A stretch of DNA of 64,000 nucleotides, taken from positions 1-64,000 of the forward strand of contig JASLMY010000002.1 of the NCBI GenBank assembly GCA_030746295.1. Reading direction: 5' to 3'. Below the pieces are notes generated by a model. It searched no databases and was not told where the DNA came from. It worked only from the letters and a program-made list of their open reading frames with translations. This DNA is from Alphaproteobacteria bacterium (GTDB taxonomy: Bacteria; Pseudomonadota; Alphaproteobacteria; GCA-2731375). This document shows positions 22,349-32,745 of this stretch, piece after piece. The translations under genes and the position numbers were made by a program. The stretch's first letter is position 1, and each line of letters begins with the position of its first letter.

Positions 22349-23656
22349 GTGAAACGCCCCGGCGAGGCCGCGCGGGCGGCCGCCCTGGCGCTCGCCGAGG
22401 CGGTGCTGGTCAAGGGCCAGCCGCTCGACGACGCGATCCGCAAGGCGCAAGCGGCCGGCGGCCGGCTGGCGACGCTGGAGCCGCGAGACCGCGCCTTTGC
22501 GCGGCTCGTCGTCACCACCGTGCTGCGCCGCCTGGGCCAGATCGACACCGCGCTGGCCGCCTGCCTCGACCGGCCCTTGAAGGGTCGGGCGCTTCGGGTC
22601 CGCGAGATCCTGCGGCTGGCGGCAGCGCAGCTTCTCTTCCTGGAGACGCCGCCGCATGCCGCGGTCGACGCCGCGGTCCGCCAAGCGGCGCGGTTTCCCG
22701 CCTATCGCGGCCTCGTCAACGCCGTCCTGCGCCGCCTCGCTGCCGAGGCGAAAACGCTGCTGGAGCATCAAGACCAAGTCCGGCTCAACTGCCCCGATTG
22801 GCTCTGGCGCTCGTGGAGCGGCGCCTACGGCGAGGCGAAGGCGCAGGACATCGTGGCCCAGCTCTTGGCCGAGCCGCCGCTCGACATCACCGTCCGCGAC
22901 GCGCCCGAGGAGTGGGCCGGCAGGCTGGACGCCCGGGTCCTACCGACGGGCAGCCTGCGCCGGCTCGGTGGCGGCGCGATCGAGACCCTGCCGGGATACG
23001 GCCAGGGTGCCTGGTGGGTGCAGGACACGGCCGCGAGCCTGCTGGCGCCGCTGTTGGGCGAGGTCCGGGGCCGCCGGGTCCTCGACCTCTGCGCAGCACC
23101 CGGCGGCAAGACGCTTCAGCTCGCCGCCGCCGGGGCCCGCGTTACCGCCCTCGACATCTCCGCTCGCCGGCTGGAATTAGTGGCGGCGAACCTGGCGCGG
23201 ACCGGGCTCGAAGCCGAGCTCATCGCCGCCGACGCACGCCAGTGGCGGCCCGAGAGCGGCTTCGAGCTCATCCTCCTGGACGCACCCTGCACGGCCACCG
23301 GCACGATTCGCCGCCACCCCGACATCTGGCGCCTGAAGACGGCCGCTGACGTTGCCCGCATGGCGATCTTGCAGGCCGAGCTGCTGGCCGCGGCGCGGGC
23401 GATGCTGGTCCCGGGCGGGACCGTGCTCTACGGCTGCTGCTCGCTCGAGCCCGTGGAAGGCGAGGCGGTGATCGAGGCCTTCCTCGCCGCCGATCCGGCG
23501 CTCCGCCGGCAACCGATCGCGCCGGCAGAGATCTTCGGCCTGGAGACCCTGCTGACACCCGAGGGCGACCTCAGGACCCTGCCCTGCCACCTCGGCGATT
23601 CTGGCGGCATGGACGGCTTTTATGCGGCCCGACTGCGCCTGGAGTCACAGGCCTGA
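22349..23656 (+). CDS. rsmB: 16S rRNA (cytosine967-C5)-methyltransferase RsmB (Sun family)
   Basis: RsmB methylates C967 of 16S rRNA. The 435-residue protein has an N-terminal NusB-like helical RNA-binding domain (about 1-135) and a C-terminal class I methyltransferase. S-adenosylmethionine contacts [10 protein letters not shown] at 246-255, and the two catalytic cysteines are C314 in DAPCTATG and C364 in YGCCSLEP. The start is taken as the GTG at 22349; the frame is open to 22280 inside htpX, but that lead is Gly/Pro-rich and not conserved. rpe follows after 41 bp. Confidence 0.92.
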   Translation: MKRPGEAARAAALALAEAVLVKGQPLDDAIRKAQAAGGRLATLEPRDRAFARLVVTTVLRRLGQIDTALAACLDRPLKGRALRVREILRLAAAQLLFLETPPHAAVDAAVRQAARFPAYRGLVNAVLRRLAAEAKTLLEHQDQVRLNCPDWLWRSWSGAYGEAKAQDIVAQLLAEPPLDITVRDAPEEWAGRLDARVLPTGSLRRLGGGAIETLPGYGQGAWWVQDTAASLLAPLLGEVRGRRVLDLCAAPGGKTLQLAAAGARVTALDISARRLELVAANLARTGLEAELIAADARQWRPESGFELILLDAPCTATGTIRRHPDIWRLKTAADVARMAILQAELLAAARAMLVPGGTVLYGCCSLEPVEGEAVIEAFLAADPALRRQPIAPAEIFGLETLLTPEGDLRTLPCHLGDSGGMDGFYAARLRLESQA

Positions 23657-23697
23657 GCAGAGTTGCCGGCGCGGGGCCGAGCTGCTACCAACGCGTC

Positions 23698-24371
<674 letters not shown>

Positions 24372-24375
<4 letters not shown>

Positions 24376-26012
24376 GCGATGCCACGATTCCCGGTCCGAG
24401 CCGGGCCTGGCACCGGCTGAAAGCACTGGGCTTCGCTTCGCCCCTCTACCGCCTGACGCTGGGCAGCCGCGCGCCCGAGCGCCTGGTGGCGATGCCCGCC
24501 GACCCCTGGCCCGGCGACGAGGCGCGCGGCAACGCCATGTTCCAGGGCCGATTTCGCTTTGCCGGTCGTGAGGCGCAGGCGCCGAACCAGCCGCCCTGGC
24601 GGCTGCGGCCCGGCGATGCCGCCTGGACCCGGGCGCTGCATGGCTTCGAGTGGCTGGGCGACTTCGCCGCCGTCGAGGCAGGTGCCGCCGGCCAGCATGC
24701 GCGCCGCCTGGTCCGCTCTTGGATCGAGCTCTGCGGCGAATGGGAGCCCGAATACTGGGAGCCCGAGCTGCTGGCCCGTCGTCTCGTCGCCTGGACAGGC
24801 CATGCCGGATTCCTGCTCGACGGCGCCGACGAGCCCTTCCGCCACCAGTTCCTGGCCAGCCTCGACCGCCAACTCCGCCATCTCGGCCGCGCCGCCGGCG
24901 GGGTTGCGAGCGGCCGGCCGTCGGTGACGGTGGCGCTGGCGCTCGTGAGCGGCGGCCTGGCCCTACCCGACGGCGGCGCCAAGGCGGAGCGGGGGATGCG
25001 GCTGTTGCAGCGCGAGCTGGCCTCGGGCGTCGCCCCCGACGGCGGCCACCCGAGCCGCTCGCCGAGCCTGCAGATGGCCGTGTTGCGCGATTTCGTCCGC
25101 TTCCGCGAGTGCCTCCTGGCCGCCTCGAGAGAGGTGCCCAACGAGCTGCAGAACGCGATCGATCGGATGGCGCCGATGCTGCGCGCCTTCTGTCATGGCG
25201 ACGGCGGCCTGGCGCTCTTCAACGGCGGCTTCGAGGAAGAGGCCGAGGCGGTGGCGGCGACGCTGGACCGCTCCGGCGCCGAGGGGCGAGCGCTCAACAA
25301 TGCACCGCACAGCGGCTTTCAGCGCCTCGTCGCCGGCCGCAGCATCGTCGTCATGGACACCGGTAGCCAAGTCAGCGCGGCGCTGGCGCCGGGCGCACAT
25401 GCCGGCGCCCAGAGCTTCGAGTTCTCCCGCGGCCGCCACCGGGTGGTGGTGAACTGCGGCAGCGGCCAGGGCCGGGATCCCGAATGGCACGCCGCCATGC
25501 GGGTCTCGGCGGCGCATTCCACGCTGATCGTCGACGACACCAACAACGCCGAGCTGCCGGCGCCCGGCCGGGCCGGCCGCAGCCCCGCCGGCCAAGTCGA
25601 GCGTAACGAGGACGAGGCCGGCAACATCTGGGTCGAGTCGACCCACGACGGCTATCGCCAAGACTTCGGGTTGCGTCACCGACGCCGCCTCTACCTCGAC
25701 GCCTCGGGCGAGGACCTTCGCGGCGAGGATCGGCTGCTGGCCGAGCTGGCCGAGGCGCGCGAGCGGCCCTTCAACATCCGCTTTCATCTTCACCCGGCGA
25801 TCCAGGCCTCCCTCGTGCAGGCCGGCGCGCAGGCGCTTCTGCGGCTGCCGTCGGGCGAGGGCTGGCGCTTTCGCGCCAGCGGTGGCGAGGTCGGGCTGGA
25901 GGAAAGCGTCTATCTCGGCCGTAGGGACGAGCTTCGGCGTACCGAGCAGATCGTCGTCCGCACCGATGCCGAGGGTGCCACCACCGTCAAATGGGCCTTC
26001 CGCAAGGTCTGA
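24372..26012 (+). CDS. heparinase II/III family protein
   Basis: A 546-residue polysaccharide-lyase-like protein. The first 270 residues are a helical toroid-type region ([42 protein letters not shown]) and the second half is the beta-sandwich of the heparinase II/III domain, with [18 protein letters not shown] and [15 protein letters not shown]. There is no signal peptide, so it appears cytoplasmic, as in the conserved alphaproteobacterial homologues that follow rsmB. It starts with a GTG overlapping rpe. In many alphaproteobacteria purH follows; here the next gene is a convergent MBL-fold hydrolase. The substrate is unknown. Confidence 0.88.
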
Positions 26013-26031
26013 CCCCGACGGACCCGGACGC

Positions 26032-27105
26032 TCAGTTGCGGGGCCAGGGTCGGGCCAGCGGCCGGGTCTCGCCGATGGCCATCAGCCAAGCGCGCTCAGG
26101 TCCCAGACCCCGGGACTCGGCCGCGGCGCGGAAGCGCTGGGGCGGCTCGAACTGATCCTCCTCGGTCAGCACCACGGTGCCCCAGTGCATCGCCAGCGCC
26201 GCCTCGGCGCCGACGTCCCGAGCCACCGAGAGGGCCTCCTCGGGCGTCGTGTGCGAGGCGTGCATGATCTCGCTCGGGAGATAGGCGCCGATCGGCACGA
26301 TCGCGAGATCGAAGGGACCGGCGCGTCGGCCGATCTCGCGAAACACCTCGCCGTAAGCGGTATCGCCGGCGAAGTAGAGCCGCTGCGACTCCGATTCGAC
26401 GGCGAAGCCGAGCCAGAGCGAGCGGTTGCGATCGAAGGGGCCGCGGCGCGAGAAATGTACCGCCGGCAACGCCGTCACCCGAAGCGGCCCGAAGTGCTGC
26501 CCCTCGTACCAGTCGAGCTCGTGCACCCGGGCATAACCGAGACGGCGGAAGAAACGCCCGAGACGCAGCGGCGCCAGGACCTCGACGCGGTCCTTGCCCG
26601 CAAGGCGCGCCAGCGTCGGCCGGTCGAGGTGGTCGTAATGGTTGTGGCTGACCAGCAGCAGGTCGATCGGTGGCAGCTCGTCGACCCGAAGCGCCGCCGG
26701 TACGTAGCGCTTCGGCCCCAGCCCCTTGGGCCCGGCAACGATGCCGAGATAGGGGTCGGTCAGCACGGTCATCCCGGCGATCCGGATTAGAAAGCAGGCG
26801 TGGCCGAGCCAGGTGATTCTGTCGCCGCCAGCGTATCGGTCGAGCTGCCGGGCGACCTCGTCCGGTCCCAGGACGTGGCCGTCGGGGATCACGATCTCCG
26901 GCCTGCGCTGGCGCCATTGCCGCCACATGAAGTGGAACATGTGGCCGAAGGTGGTTGTGCGGACCGGGCTGCCGGGCGGATTGCGGAACCGGCCGTCGTC
27001 CAGGTGATGATAGGGACGCGGTGCCCCGCGGTCCTCGCTCACCAGCGAGGCGCCACCGAAATCTCGCCGAGCCGCAGCCGAATTAGGGTCGGGACGATCC
27101 AACAT
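26032..27105 (-). CDS. MBL-fold metal-dependent hydrolase, NAPE-PLD/UlaG-like
   Basis: A 357-residue metallo-beta-lactamase-fold protein. The zinc motif is SHNHYDHLD (about residue 155), preceded by WLGHACFLIRI and the first strand LTDPYL; a second histidine comes in LAMHWGT near the C-terminus. This arrangement is that of NAPE-PLD-type phosphodiesterases and outer-membrane-lipid-linked homologues. No signal peptide is seen; the first 60 residues are hydrophilic and contain a MFHFMWRQWRQRRP stretch that could touch membrane. The ATG at 27105 follows a GGAG and lies 18 bp after the ankyrin gene stop, so the two are likely one operon. Confidence 0.88.
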   Translation of the reverse strand: MLDRPDPNSAAARRDFGGASLVSEDRGAPRPYHHLDDGRFRNPPGSPVRTTTFGHMFHFMWRQWRQRRPEIVIPDGHVLGPDEVARQLDRYAGGDRITWLGHACFLIRIAGMTVLTDPYLGIVAGPKGLGPKRYVPAALRVDELPPIDLLLVSHNHYDHLDRPTLARLAGKDRVEVLAPLRLGRFFRRLGYARVHELDWYEGQHFGPLRVTALPAVHFSRRGPFDRNRSLWLGFAVESESQRLYFAGDTAYGEVFREIGRRAGPFDLAIVPIGAYLPSEIMHASHTTPEEALSVARDVGAEAALAMHWGTVVLTEEDQFEPPQRFRAAAESRGLGPERAWLMAIGETRPLARPWPRN

Positions 27106-27123
27106 GGCTGCTCCGAGAACCGC

Positions 27124-27690
27124 CTAACGCGCCCCGGCCTGACGCAATGCCTTCTGGACCGAGCTGCGGCGCTGCTCGCGGGCGTGATCGAGCGCGGTCC
27201 GCCCGGTGTAGTCGGTACGCGTGAGATCGGGGCCGGCTGCCAGCAGCAGCCGCACGATATCCAGATCGCCAAGCGCCGCGGCCCGCATCAGCGGCGTCTC
27301 GCCCTCCTGGTTCTCGACGTCGACCTCGGCGCCGGCCTCTAGCAACATCTCCACGACCTCGGCGCTTCGCTTGTCGACGGCATGGTAGAGCGCGCTTCTG
27401 CCCTCTTTGTCGACGAGGCCGACATGCGCGCGCTCCTCGATGAGATAGGCAACCATATCGACGTCGCCGTTGTCGGCGGCAATCATCAACGGGGTTCGCT
27501 TCAGCTTGTCACGGCTGTTGATGTTGCCGTGATTGATGATTACCCGCCGCAAGGCCTGAAGATCGCCCGCCTCGGCGGCGACGATCACCTTGCTCGGCCC
27601 GATGAGTTGTTGCGCCGAAAGGCCCGAGGGCAAGGCGAGGGCCGAGAGGATCAAGACGCAGAATAGGGTCCGGATCGGTAGGAGTCTCAT
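27124..27690 (-). CDS. secreted ankyrin-repeat protein
   Basis: A 188-residue protein with an N-terminal signal peptide (hydrophobic core FCVLILSALALP, cleavage probably after LSA near 26). About four ankyrin repeats follow, each with a clear TPLM/SALY/TALDHA helix-turn start and a GDLDIVRLLLAAG-type second helix. Such proteins usually bind other proteins in the periplasm. It precedes the MBL-fold hydrolase by 18 bp and may be its partner; that is inferred from position only. No Shine-Dalgarno sequence stands out before the ATG at 27690. Confidence 0.88.
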   Translation of the reverse strand: MRLLPIRTLFCVLILSALALPSGLSAQQLIGPSKVIVAAEAGDLQALRRVIINHGNINSRDKLKRTPLMIAADNGDVDMVAYLIEERAHVGLVDKEGRSALYHAVDKRSAEVVEMLLEAGAEVDVENQEGETPLMRAAALGDLDIVRLLLAAGPDLTRTDYTGRTALDHAREQRRSSVQKALRQAGAR

Positions 27691-27809
27691 GTTTCAACAA
27701 TTAGCCCGCCGGCGGCGCGGGAACAAGCCCATTGGCGCCATCGGAGCGGCCCCTGGCATCGATGCCTGGAAGCGGATACAGAAAGGCCTCGCCTCGAGGA
27801 ACGACCGGC

Positions 27810-28406
27810 ATGGACATCCGCAAGCTGACGCTCGTCTTCGGCGCCCTGGCGATTGCCGTCGCGGTTGGTGTGAGCGGCCTGTCGATCCTCGGCACCCCGC
27901 GGCAGACGGGCGAGGGCCCGGCCGGCGGCATGGTCGGCGGCCCCTTCTCGCTGGTCGATCACGAGGGCTTGCCGGTGCAAGAGGCCGATTTTCGCGGCCG
28001 TCACATGCTGATCTTCTTCGGTTATACCTCTTGCCCCGACGTCTGCCCGACCGCGCTGCTGGTGATCAGCGAGGCCCTCGACCTGGTGGGGCCGCTGGCA
28101 AGCGAGGTGCGGCCGGTCTTCGTCACCGTCGATCCCGAGCGTGATACGCCGTCGGTGCTGGCCGACTATCGCCGGCACTTCCATACCTCGCTGGTGACGC
28201 TGACCGGAACCCCGAAGAGCGTCGCCGCCGCCGCCAAGGCCTACAACGTCTTCTATGCCAAGGCGCCCGGCGACGATGCCGACGACTACCTGATGGACCA
28301 CAGCGCCTCGATCTTTCTGATCGACGGCCGGGGCCGCTACGTCACCCGCTTGCGCGCCGAGGCCGGGCCCGAGGCCATGGCGGCGCGGCTTCGAGAGGCG
28401 TTGTAA
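27810..28406 (+). CDS. SCO family copper chaperone (SCO1/SenC/PrrC)
   Basis: A 198-residue thioredoxin-fold protein anchored by an N-terminal hydrophobic segment (about residues 6-26), so it is exported but probably stays membrane-bound. The copper-binding CPDVC motif occurs near residue 77 (FFGYTSCPDVCPTAL), and the conserved histidine is in LMDHSASIFLID. SCO proteins insert copper into the CuA site of cytochrome c oxidase or act as thiol reductases. The ATG at 27810 follows GAGGAA and gives the usual length. No oxidase genes are near. Confidence 0.93.
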   Translation: MDIRKLTLVFGALAIAVAVGVSGLSILGTPRQTGEGPAGGMVGGPFSLVDHEGLPVQEADFRGRHMLIFFGYTSCPDVCPTALLVISEALDLVGPLASEVRPVFVTVDPERDTPSVLADYRRHFHTSLVTLTGTPKSVAAAAKAYNVFYAKAPGDDADDYLMDHSASIFLIDGRGRYVTRLRAEAGPEAMAARLREAL

Positions 28407-28427
28407 CTTCCCCCTAGATATTGACGC

Positions 28428-28457
28428 TTGCCGAAATCACTTCTCGACACCTAGACT
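28428..28457 (+). promoter_or_regulatory. possible promoter for the PHA depolymerase operon
   Basis: TTGCCG (28428-28433) and TAGACT (28452-28457) are 18 bp apart, in the gap between the SCO gene and the TTG start at 28505. Each box matches consensus at 4 of 6 positions. It resembles the TTGCCG-based promoters at 19887 and 62693 but lacks their downstream GCGGCC. Confidence 0.35.
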
Positions 28458-28504
28458 CCGCGGCGTCGGGGAAGAGCACTTAAGCCGGGGAGCGCGAATC
28501 ACAC

Positions 28505-29728
28505 TTGTTCTATCACCTGCACGAATGGCAGCGGGCGAGCCTGACGCCGGCCCGACTGGCGGCGAAGGCCAACATGCAGCTCATGCGCCATCCGATGAAC
28601 CCGCTCGCCTATACCGGCGGCGGCCGCGCCTGGGCGGCATCGCTGGAGCTCTTCGAAGCGGCGGTCCGCCCCTACGGCAAGCCCGCCTTCGGCTTGCACG
28701 AGACCCGGATCGAGGGCGAGGCGGTGCCGGTCGCCGAGCGGATCGTTCACCGGCGCCCTTTCGGGCAACTGAAGCGGTTCGAGCGCGAGGGCCGGACCGG
28801 CGATGCCAAGCTCTTGATCGTGGCGCCGCTGTCGGGCCATTTCGCGACCCTGCTGCGCGGCACCGTGGCGGCGATGCTGCCGGCGCACGACGTCTACATC
28901 ACCGATTGGCGGGACGCTCGCGCCGTGCCGGTCTCGGACGGCGCCTTCCATCTCGACGACTACATCGACTATGTGATCGACTTCCTGCGCCATTTGGGCC
29001 CGGACACCCACGTGATGGCAGTCTGCCAGCCCTCGGTTCCGGTGCTGGCGGCGACGGCGGTGCTGGCGGCGGAGGGCGATCCGGTGACGCCCCGCTCGCT
29101 GACCCTGATGGGTGGGCCGATCGACACCCGCATCAACCCGACGACGCCCAACAAGCTGGCCACATCGCGCCCGATCGAATGGTTCGAGCGCAACGTCATC
29201 CAGCGCGTGCCGATCACCTATCCGGGTTTCATGCGCCGCGTCTATCCGGGCTTTCTCCAGCTCGGCGGCTTCATGACGATGAACCTGGACCGCCACCTCG
29301 GCGCCCACATGCGGCTCTTCGACCACCTGGTGCAGGGCGACGGCGACGGGGTCCGGGCGCACCGGGCCTTCTATGACGAGTATCGCGCCGTCATGGACCT
29401 GCCGGCGGAGTATTATCTGGAGACCGTGGCCCGGGTCTTCCAGCGCCACGACCTGCCGCTCGGCCGCTTTCGCTATCGGGGCCGGCGGTTGGCGATGGAG
29501 GCGATCCGAGAGACCAGCTTGATGACGGTCGAGGGCGAGAAGGACGACATCTCCGGGCCCGGCCAAACCCGGGCCGCGCACGATCTCTGCCCGGCGATCC
29601 CGGCGGCCCGGCGCCAACACTACCTGCAAGCCAGCGTCGGCCACTACGGCGTCTTCAACGGCCGGCGCTGGGCACACGAGATCGCGCCCCGAATCGCGTC
29701 CTTCATCGAGGCGAGCCGGGTGGCATGA
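28505..29728 (+). CDS. phaZ: intracellular polyhydroxyalkanoate depolymerase
   Basis: This enzyme hydrolyses native PHB granules inside the cell. The 407-residue protein starts with the conserved depolymerase lead (FYHLHEWQRASLTPAR) and has the catalytic cysteine C174 in AVCQPSVPV, the Cys-based nucleophile elbow of intracellular PhaZ. The later VEGEKDD and HYGVFNG carry the Asp and His of the triad. The start is a TTG at 28505 (GGGGAG upstream). The nearest ATG is residue 24 and would remove conserved sequence, so the TTG is accepted. The stop overlaps the next ATG by four bases (ATGA). Confidence 0.93.
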   Translation: MFYHLHEWQRASLTPARLAAKANMQLMRHPMNPLAYTGGGRAWAASLELFEAAVRPYGKPAFGLHETRIEGEAVPVAERIVHRRPFGQLKRFEREGRTGDAKLLIVAPLSGHFATLLRGTVAAMLPAHDVYITDWRDARAVPVSDGAFHLDDYIDYVIDFLRHLGPDTHVMAVCQPSVPVLAATAVLAAEGDPVTPRSLTLMGGPIDTRINPTTPNKLATSRPIEWFERNVIQRVPITYPGFMRRVYPGFLQLGGFMTMNLDRHLGAHMRLFDHLVQGDGDGVRAHRAFYDEYRAVMDLPAEYYLETVARVFQRHDLPLGRFRYRGRRLAMEAIRETSLMTVEGEKDDISGPGQTRAAHDLCPAIPAARRQHYLQASVGHYGVFNGRRWAHEIAPRIASFIEASRVA

Positions 29729-30174
29729 ACGCGGCGGCAGGGGCCCCGTACTGGGAAACCAAGCGCCTCGACGAGATGACCGAGGCCGAGTGGGAGGCGC
29801 TCTGCGACGGCTGCGGTAAGTGCTGCCTGAACAAGATCGAGGACATCGAGACCGGCGAGATCGCCCCCACCCGTGTCGCTTGCCGGCTCTTGGACCTCGG
29901 CAGCTGTCGCTGCGCCGACTACCAGAACCGAAAACGCCTGGTCTCCGACTGCATCGTGCTGACCCCCGACAACGTCGCCGAAATTCCCTGGATGCCGCGG
30001 ACCTGCGCCTATCGCCGCATCGCCGAAGGCCGGGGCCTGGCTGATTGGCACCCCTTGCTCTCGGGCGACCCGGAAGCGGTGCATCGGGCCGGCGTCTCGG
30101 TCCGTGGCCGGGTCGTGAGCGAGCGCCGCATCGAGCGTCCGCTCGAGGACTACGTCGTCGACTGGGAGCTCTGA
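29725..30174 (+). CDS. YcgN family cysteine cluster protein (UPF0260)
   Basis: A 149-residue protein with the UPF0260/YcgN cysteine pattern: C-x2-C-x2-CC in CDGCGKCC (residues 28-35), then CRLLDLGSCRCADY and a later SDCIVL and RTCAY. The cysteines probably bind zinc or an iron-sulfur cluster. It is translationally coupled to phaZ (ATGA overlap), but YcgN proteins occur widely without phaZ, so the pairing may not be functional. Function unknown. Confidence 0.92.
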   Translation: MNAAAGAPYWETKRLDEMTEAEWEALCDGCGKCCLNKIEDIETGEIAPTRVACRLLDLGSCRCADYQNRKRLVSDCIVLTPDNVAEIPWMPRTCAYRRIAEGRGLADWHPLLSGDPEAVHRAGVSVRGRVVSERRIERPLEDYVVDWEL

Positions 30175-30292
30175 GCCGCCCTCCGCCGACAAGCCCAATT
30201 TCCGGGCCGCCGATGGCGTGGCGTGCCGTTACCGGGTGTGCTATGCGGGGGCCGTCCGCCGACGCAGCTGGCAGCAGAGAGGGTTTCCTGAG

Positions 30293-31204
30293 ATGAGCAA
30301 CACCTTGCGCGGCGTCTGGACCGCCGCCCTGACGCCGCAGAACCAAGACCTCTCCGTCAATCTGGAGCACCTGGTGGCGCACTACCGCTGGCTCCTGGCG
30401 GGCGGCTCCGACGGCATCGCGGTGCTGGGCACGACCGGGGAGGCGAATTCGTTCTCGGTGGCCGAGCGCCGGGCCGTGATCGGACGCGTCGCCGAGGCCG
30501 GCTTCGCCAATGACGAGATCATGATCGGCACCGGCTGCTGCGCCTTCCCCGACACGGTGGAGCTGACGCGGGCGGCGCTGGATGCCGGCTATGCCAACAT
30601 CCTGATGCTGCCGCCCTTCTACTATAAGGGCGTCTCCGACGATGGCCTCTTCGCCGCCTATGCCAACGTCATCGAGCGGGTCGCCGACAGCTCGATGCGG
30701 ATCTACGTTTACGACTTCCCCAAGATGACCGGTCTCGAGATCGACGCCGATCTCCTGGTCCGCCTGCACGACGCCTTTCCCGACACGATCGTCGGCATCA
30801 AGGATTCATCTGGCCGCTGGCCCGACATGAAGGAGGTGGCGGAACGGATTCCCGGCTTTGGCACCTTCGCCGGCACCGAGCAGTATCTCTTGCCGGTGCT
30901 GAGAGCCGGCGGTGCGGGCTGCATCTCGGCCACCGCCAACGTCACCTGTGGAATCGCGGCGGCGCTCTATCGGGCCTGGAAGAGCGACGAGGCCGACGCC
31001 CTGCAAGAGCGGGTGAGCCAGGTGCGGGCCACCCTCGAAGCCTATCCGACGGTGCCGGCGTTGAAAGAACTGATGGCGGCACATACCGGCCGTGCCGGCT
31101 GGCGCCAGGCGCGGCCGCCGATGGTGCCCCTTTCGGCGGAGGCCCGAGAGGCCCTCTTCCGCGACCTCGAAGCCATCGGCTTCGTCCTGCCGGAGGCGGC
31201 GTGA
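30293..31204 (+). CDS. dihydrodipicolinate synthase family protein
   Basis: A 303-residue class I aldolase-type barrel of the DapA/N-acetylneuraminate lyase family. The GTTGE loop is at residues 46-50, the conserved tyrosine is Y140 (VYDFPK) and the Schiff-base lysine is K170 (GIKDSS). The YDFPK in place of YNxP, and the lack of lysine-pathway neighbours, suggest an aldolase or lyase rather than true DapA. The ATG at 30293 follows a CTGAG stretch and gives the usual size. The stop overlaps the next GTG start by four bases. Confidence 0.88.
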   Translation: MSNTLRGVWTAALTPQNQDLSVNLEHLVAHYRWLLAGGSDGIAVLGTTGEANSFSVAERRAVIGRVAEAGFANDEIMIGTGCCAFPDTVELTRAALDAGYANILMLPPFYYKGVSDDGLFAAYANVIERVADSSMRIYVYDFPKMTGLEIDADLLVRLHDAFPDTIVGIKDSSGRWPDMKEVAERIPGFGTFAGTEQYLLPVLRAGGAGCISATANVTCGIAAALYRAWKSDEADALQERVSQVRATLEAYPTVPALKELMAAHTGRAGWRQARPPMVPLSAEAREALFRDLEAIGFVLPEAA

Positions 31205-31908
31205 GGCAGCGCCGCACCCTAGACAGCGAACTTCTGAGCCTCGGAGAGAGGCGCGTCGACCTCGCCATCCGCGTCAATCCACGGGCTCGACGGATCAGTC
31301 TCAAGCTGGACCCGGCCTCCGGCCAGGTCGTCCTGGTGCTGCCCTCGGCACGGGCACGGCGGCGAGGTCTGGAATTCGCCCGCGGTCACGGCGAGTGGAT
31401 CCTGGCGGAGCTCGCCAAGCTGAGCCCGCGAATCGGCTTCGAGGACGGCGCCCGGATCCCCTATCTCGATCGCCCGCACACCATCCGGCACGTCGGCGGC
31501 CGCGGCACCGTCGAGCGCCGGGCGGATGAGATCCACGTCGCCGGCGCGCCCGAGCACACGCCCCGCCGGGTCGCCGACTGGCTGCGCCAAGAGGCCCGGC
31601 GGCTCCTGACCGACGGCGCCTTCGCCAAGGCCGAGGCGATCGGGGCACGGCCGGGTCGAATCACCATCCGCGATCCGAGAACCAGATGGGGCAGTTGTGC
31701 TGCCAGCGGCGCGCTCTCTTTTTCCTGGCGGCTGGTGCTGGCGCCCGAATCGGTCCTCGACTACGTCGTCGCGCATGAGGTCGCGCATCTGAGGGAGGCC
31801 CATCACGGCCCGGCCTTCTGGGCCCTGGCAAGGCGTCTGCACGCCGACGTCGACACGTCCCGCGCCTGGCTAAAGGTCAATGGCGCCGGTTTGCATCGCT
31901 ACGGCTGA
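31201..31908 (+). CDS. YgjP-type zinc metallopeptidase (DUF45/SprT-like)
   Basis: A 235-residue M48-related protein with the YgjP signature: TRWGSC at residues 161-166 and HEVAH at 192-196, with the next histidine in EAHHG (201-202) as the third zinc ligand. The role in cells is unclear; homologues are annotated as metal-dependent hydrolases. It begins with a GTG overlapping the preceding lyase gene. Its 3' end overlaps the convergent methyltransferase by 32 bp (31877-31908). Confidence 0.9.
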   Translation: MRQRRTLDSELLSLGERRVDLAIRVNPRARRISLKLDPASGQVVLVLPSARARRRGLEFARGHGEWILAELAKLSPRIGFEDGARIPYLDRPHTIRHVGGRGTVERRADEIHVAGAPEHTPRRVADWLRQEARRLLTDGAFAKAEAIGARPGRITIRDPRTRWGSCAASGALSFSWRLVLAPESVLDYVVAHEVAHLREAHHGPAFWALARRLHADVDTSRAWLKVNGAGLHRYG

Positions 31909-32728
31909 GCGCCTGCGCCAGGAAGAAGCCCCAACCGAGCTTTCCCACCGCCGCCTGCTCGACCTTGAGGCGCCAGGAACCGAGGCTTTTCTCGACCACC
32001 GTCGGGTCGAGTTCGAGATTGGTCTCGGCGATCAGGCGCTCGGCGCGATGACAGAGTTTCAAGCTGTGGCGGGCCAGATGCGGCGTCCAGTCCTCGACGG
32101 CGTTGAGGCGGAAGCCGGCTTCCGCGAAGGCGCCGACATACTCGCCTTCGTCCCAGAGCTGCTCGGTGTCGTAGCGCTCGGCGAACCGGGCCCGCTCCGC
32201 TGTCGACATGGTGCCGTGGCGCATCAGCTGCTCGGTCAGGACCGCATAGCCGCCCGGCTTCAGGACCCGGTGTGCCTCGGCGATGACTCGCCCCTTGTCG
32301 CCCGAATGGACGACAGCGTCCTGGCACCACCAGACGTCGAAGGTGGCATCGGCGAAGGGCAGGGCGTGATAGTCCGCCGCCTCGAAGGCGATCAGGGACG
32401 AGAGTCCGTCCGCCTCGGTCGCGGCGCGAGCGCTTTCCAGCTGCCGTTCGGAGAGATTGGTGGCGGTAACCCGGCAACCGTATTCGCGGGCCAGGAAGCG
32501 TGCCGTCGTGGCGAAGCCGCAGGCGACTTCGAGAACCGTCTGCCGAGGCTCGAGGCTGAGCGGCAGCGCCATGCGGGCCCGCGTCCGGGCGGTGGCGACC
32601 TCGATCGGCTCGGCCGCATCGTCATAGATCCCGAAGGAGATGCTGTCGCCCCAGACCAGCCGCAGCAGGCGATCGACGTCGGCGTCGTCGTAGCGATAGG
32701 AAGCCGGCGGCGGCTCCGCCCGGGCCAT
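31877..32728 (-). CDS. SAM-dependent methyltransferase, sarcosine/dimethylglycine N-methyltransferase-like
   Basis: A 283-residue class I methyltransferase. Motif I is VLEVACGFATTARFLA (about residues 65-80), followed by TNLSERQLE and the WWCQDAVVHSGDKGRVIAE segment. The last matches the HSGDR-type segment of sarcosine/dimethylglycine methyltransferases of glycine betaine synthesis, and LKPGG follows. A glycine betaine role is therefore possible, but no partner glycine methyltransferase is seen nearby. Convergent overlap with the YgjP gene is 32 bp. dnaA lies 17 bp upstream on the same strand. Confidence 0.8.
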   Translation of the reverse strand: MARAEPPPASYRYDDADVDRLLRLVWGDSISFGIYDDAAEPIEVATARTRARMALPLSLEPRQTVLEVACGFATTARFLAREYGCRVTATNLSERQLESARAATEADGLSSLIAFEAADYHALPFADATFDVWWCQDAVVHSGDKGRVIAEAHRVLKPGGYAVLTEQLMRHGTMSTAERARFAERYDTEQLWDEGEYVGAFAEAGFRLNAVEDWTPHLARHSLKLCHRAERLIAETNLELDPTVVEKSLGSWRLKVEQAAVGKLGWGFFLAQALSRSDANRRH

Positions 32729-32745
32729 GCCCGCCCCGTCGCGCC

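Noticed and set aside
27698..27726. Promoter making the ankyrin-protein message leaderless
   Set aside because: The -35-like TTGTTC is fair but the matching -10 (TAATTG) agrees with consensus at only 2 of 6 positions; too weak to call.
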